Below are positions 62,773-64,000 of a stretch of DNA of 64,000 nt, piece after piece. The DNA is from Rhodococcus oryzae (GTDB lineage: Bacteria > Actinomycetota > Actinomycetes > Mycobacteriales > Mycobacteriaceae). The stretch spans positions 372,001 to 436,000 of the forward strand of contig NZ_SUMD01000004.1 of assembly GCF_005049235.1 (NCBI RefSeq). Direction: 5' to 3'. The notes beneath the pieces were generated by a model. That model made no database searches and had not been told where the DNA came from. It saw nothing but the letters and a program-made list of their open reading frames with translations. The position numbers and the translations under genes were made by a program. Each line of letters begins with the position of its first letter. The first letter of the stretch is position 1.

Positions 62773-62820
62773 TCTGCGATCAGCGAATCGCAACATCCCA
62801 CACTGGGGGAACGAGGCCGT

Positions 62821-63261
62821 ATGTCACGGGCGCACGCCGAGGAGTTCGGAGAGCAGATCGGACCGGAAGTAGAACTCCGGTTGCCGGCCCACGCCGACCA
62901 ACTCTTCCTCGTCCGTGCGATGGTCACGGCCATCGCGACACAGAATGACTTCGATCTCGACACCATTGCGGATCTGAGACTCGCCGTCGACGAGGCCGCC
63001 ACCAGACTGGTCCGGGCCGCCCGGCCGGACTCGACACTCTTGTGTCGGTTTCACGTTCACGGCCGAGAGTTCGGATTCTCGGGATCAACGTCGTCCGGCG
63101 CCGACGAGACGGGCGGCGGACTGGATCACGGCTTCGGATGGCACGTGCTGCGAACCCTCACCGACGAGGTGGCCGCACATCAGGCGCCCGACCCCGACCA
63201 TGAGTCCCAGGTGATCCTCACGATCGACTTCACTCGCCGGGCTGAGGGCACGACCGGGTGA
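62821..63261 (+). CDS. RsbW/UsfX-like anti-sigma factor (serine kinase fold)
   Basis: 146 residues. HATPase_c_2 fold: ELRLPAHADQLFLVRAMVTAIA at the start, N-box-like region DLRLAVDEAATRLV and G-rich lid HGFGWHVLRTLTDEV. The N-box Asn seen in active RsbW kinases reads as Ala-Thr here, so kinase activity is uncertain. It should bind and inhibit the downstream sigma factor. Its stop overlaps the sigma gene start as GTGA. Confidence 0.87.
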   Translation: MSRAHAEEFGEQIGPEVELRLPAHADQLFLVRAMVTAIATQNDFDLDTIADLRLAVDEAATRLVRAARPDSTLLCRFHVHGREFGFSGSTSSGADETGGGLDHGFGWHVLRTLTDEVAAHQAPDPDHESQVILTIDFTRRAEGTTG

Positions 63262-64000
63262 GCCGACACTCGGGCCCCGGTTCGGATGAGTATGCGAACG
63301 TCAACATCCAGTTCGCAGCGCTCACCGCGATGGCGCCCGACGACCCCGCACGTGCGGCCGCACGCGAAAACATCGTGGAAGTGTGCCTGCCGTTGGCAGA
63401 ACACATCGCCCGCCGGTTCACGGGCCGCGGCGAACCACACGAGGATCTCGTCCAGGTCGCCCGGTTGGGTTTGGTGAACGCCGTCAACAGGTACGACCTC
63501 GAACGGGGCACCGAGTTCGTCGCGTTCGCGGTTCCGACGATCATGGGAGAGGTGCGTCGCCACTTCCGCGACGCGGGCTGGGCCCTGCGTGTTCCGCGCC
63601 GCACCAAGGAACTCCATGTCGCCATCGGAAAGGTGACGGGGGCTCTCAGCCAACAACTCGGCCGGTCCCCCACACCTTCCGAGATCGCGTCAGAGCTCGG
63701 CGTGAGTCGCAGCGATGTCAACGAGGCCCTGTTGGCAGGCAATGCCTACCAGACGACGTCAGTGGACGCCCCCGGTACGGATCGCCCTGGCGCGCCGCCC
63801 CTCGCGGAGACCGTGGGGGATCTCGACTCCTCTTTCGACATGATCGACAATCGCGAGGCTCTCCGCCCAGTGGTCGCCGCGCTGCCGGAGCGTGAACGCA
63901 CGATTCTGATGCTGCGCTTCTTCGGCAACCTCACCCAGACGCAGATCGCGGAGCAGGTCGGGGTCTCGCAGATGCACGTGTCGCGGATATTGGCGCGAAC
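63258..64000 (+). CDS. sigF: SigF-family stress sigma factor (3' end outside window)
   Basis: 247 codons visible. Region 2 is ENIVEVCLPLAEHIARRF, EDLVQVARLGLVNAVNRYD and FVAFAVPTIMGEVRRHFRD; region 3 is TPSEIASELGVSRSDVNEAL; region 4 is LPERERTILMLRFFGNLTQTQIAEQVGVSQMHVSRIL. This is the SigB/SigF group-3 pattern. GTG at 63258 overlaps the anti-sigma stop, so both are translated together in similar amounts. The last few codons lie beyond the right edge. Confidence 0.93.
   Translation, partial: MSRHSGPGSDEYANVNIQFAALTAMAPDDPARAAARENIVEVCLPLAEHIARRFTGRGEPHEDLVQVARLGLVNAVNRYDLERGTEFVAFAVPTIMGEVRRHFRDAGWALRVPRRTKELHVAIGKVTGALSQQLGRSPTPSEIASELGVSRSDVNEALLAGNAYQTTSVDAPGTDRPGAPPLAETVGDLDSSFDMIDNREALRPVVAALPERERTILMLRFFGNLTQTQIAEQVGVSQMHVSRILAR

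Overview
The DNA is GC-rich and has many 4-base GTGA/ATGA gene overlaps and several starts that look leaderless. It encodes a short resuscitation-promoting factor, an EthA-like Baeyer-Villiger monooxygenase, NDH-2 and a SigF/RsbW/STAS module. Together these point to a mycolata actinomycete of the Rhodococcus/Nocardia type; the genus is an inference.

Layout. 1-4.0 kb (minus strand): four tightly coupled genes. They are a partial AurF/CmlI-type diiron N-oxygenase, a prephenate-dehydrogenase-like enzyme, a fused PabA-PabB aminodeoxychorismate synthase and a chorismate-mutase-like protein. This is the p-aminophenylalanine (PAPA) pathway plus an arylamine N-oxygenase, as in chloramphenicol or obafluorin formation, and the cluster runs off the left edge. 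4.2-12.8 kb: MBL-fold hydrolase, EthA-like BVMO, membrane-anchored alkaline-phosphatase-superfamily protein, divergent LysR regulator/NDH-2, MFS transporter, DUF309 protein. 12.8-14.5 kb: rpf gene behind a long leader with a CRP-like site, then small proteins. 14.5-18.8 kb: a metal island. A multicopper oxidase, a ZIP transporter with an extra extracytoplasmic domain and a Rieske lipoprotein overlap as one operon; a CmtR-like sensor, a CDF-type transporter and a DUF3703 protein form the divergent operon. 18.9-25.6 kb: ABM remnant, OB-fold protein, AraC regulator with two VOC proteins and a class II UvrA-like ATPase, alpha/beta hydrolase and an HTH protein.

25.8-52.6 kb is one giant NRPS gene of about 8,940 codons. 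It has a starter C domain, an orphan C-terminal half of a second C domain, seven adenylation modules (two with epimerisation domains) and a type I thioesterase. The predicted product is an N-acylated heptapeptide, roughly acyl-X1-Thr-(D)X3-X4-(D)Thr-X6-X7. No MbtH, exporter or acyl-AMP ligase is in the window. A palindromic element ahead of the NRPS recurs twice behind it. The 1.3-kb region after the gene also holds a chimeric scar made of an inverted E-domain fragment fused to a thioesterase-domain fragment.

53.6-58.7 kb: a perfect 30-bp palindrome; a 19-codon ORF with a near-ideal Shine-Dalgarno, ahead of an alpha/beta hydrolase whose nucleophile serine appears replaced by asparagine; a secreted protein; a frameshifted hydrolase; a gene-poor interval with a diverged direct repeat; a tyrosine recombinase. 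58.8-64 kb: large ATPase-TPR-LuxR regulator, PAS-ANTAR protein and a STAS / RsbW kinase / SigF partner-switching set truncated by the right edge.
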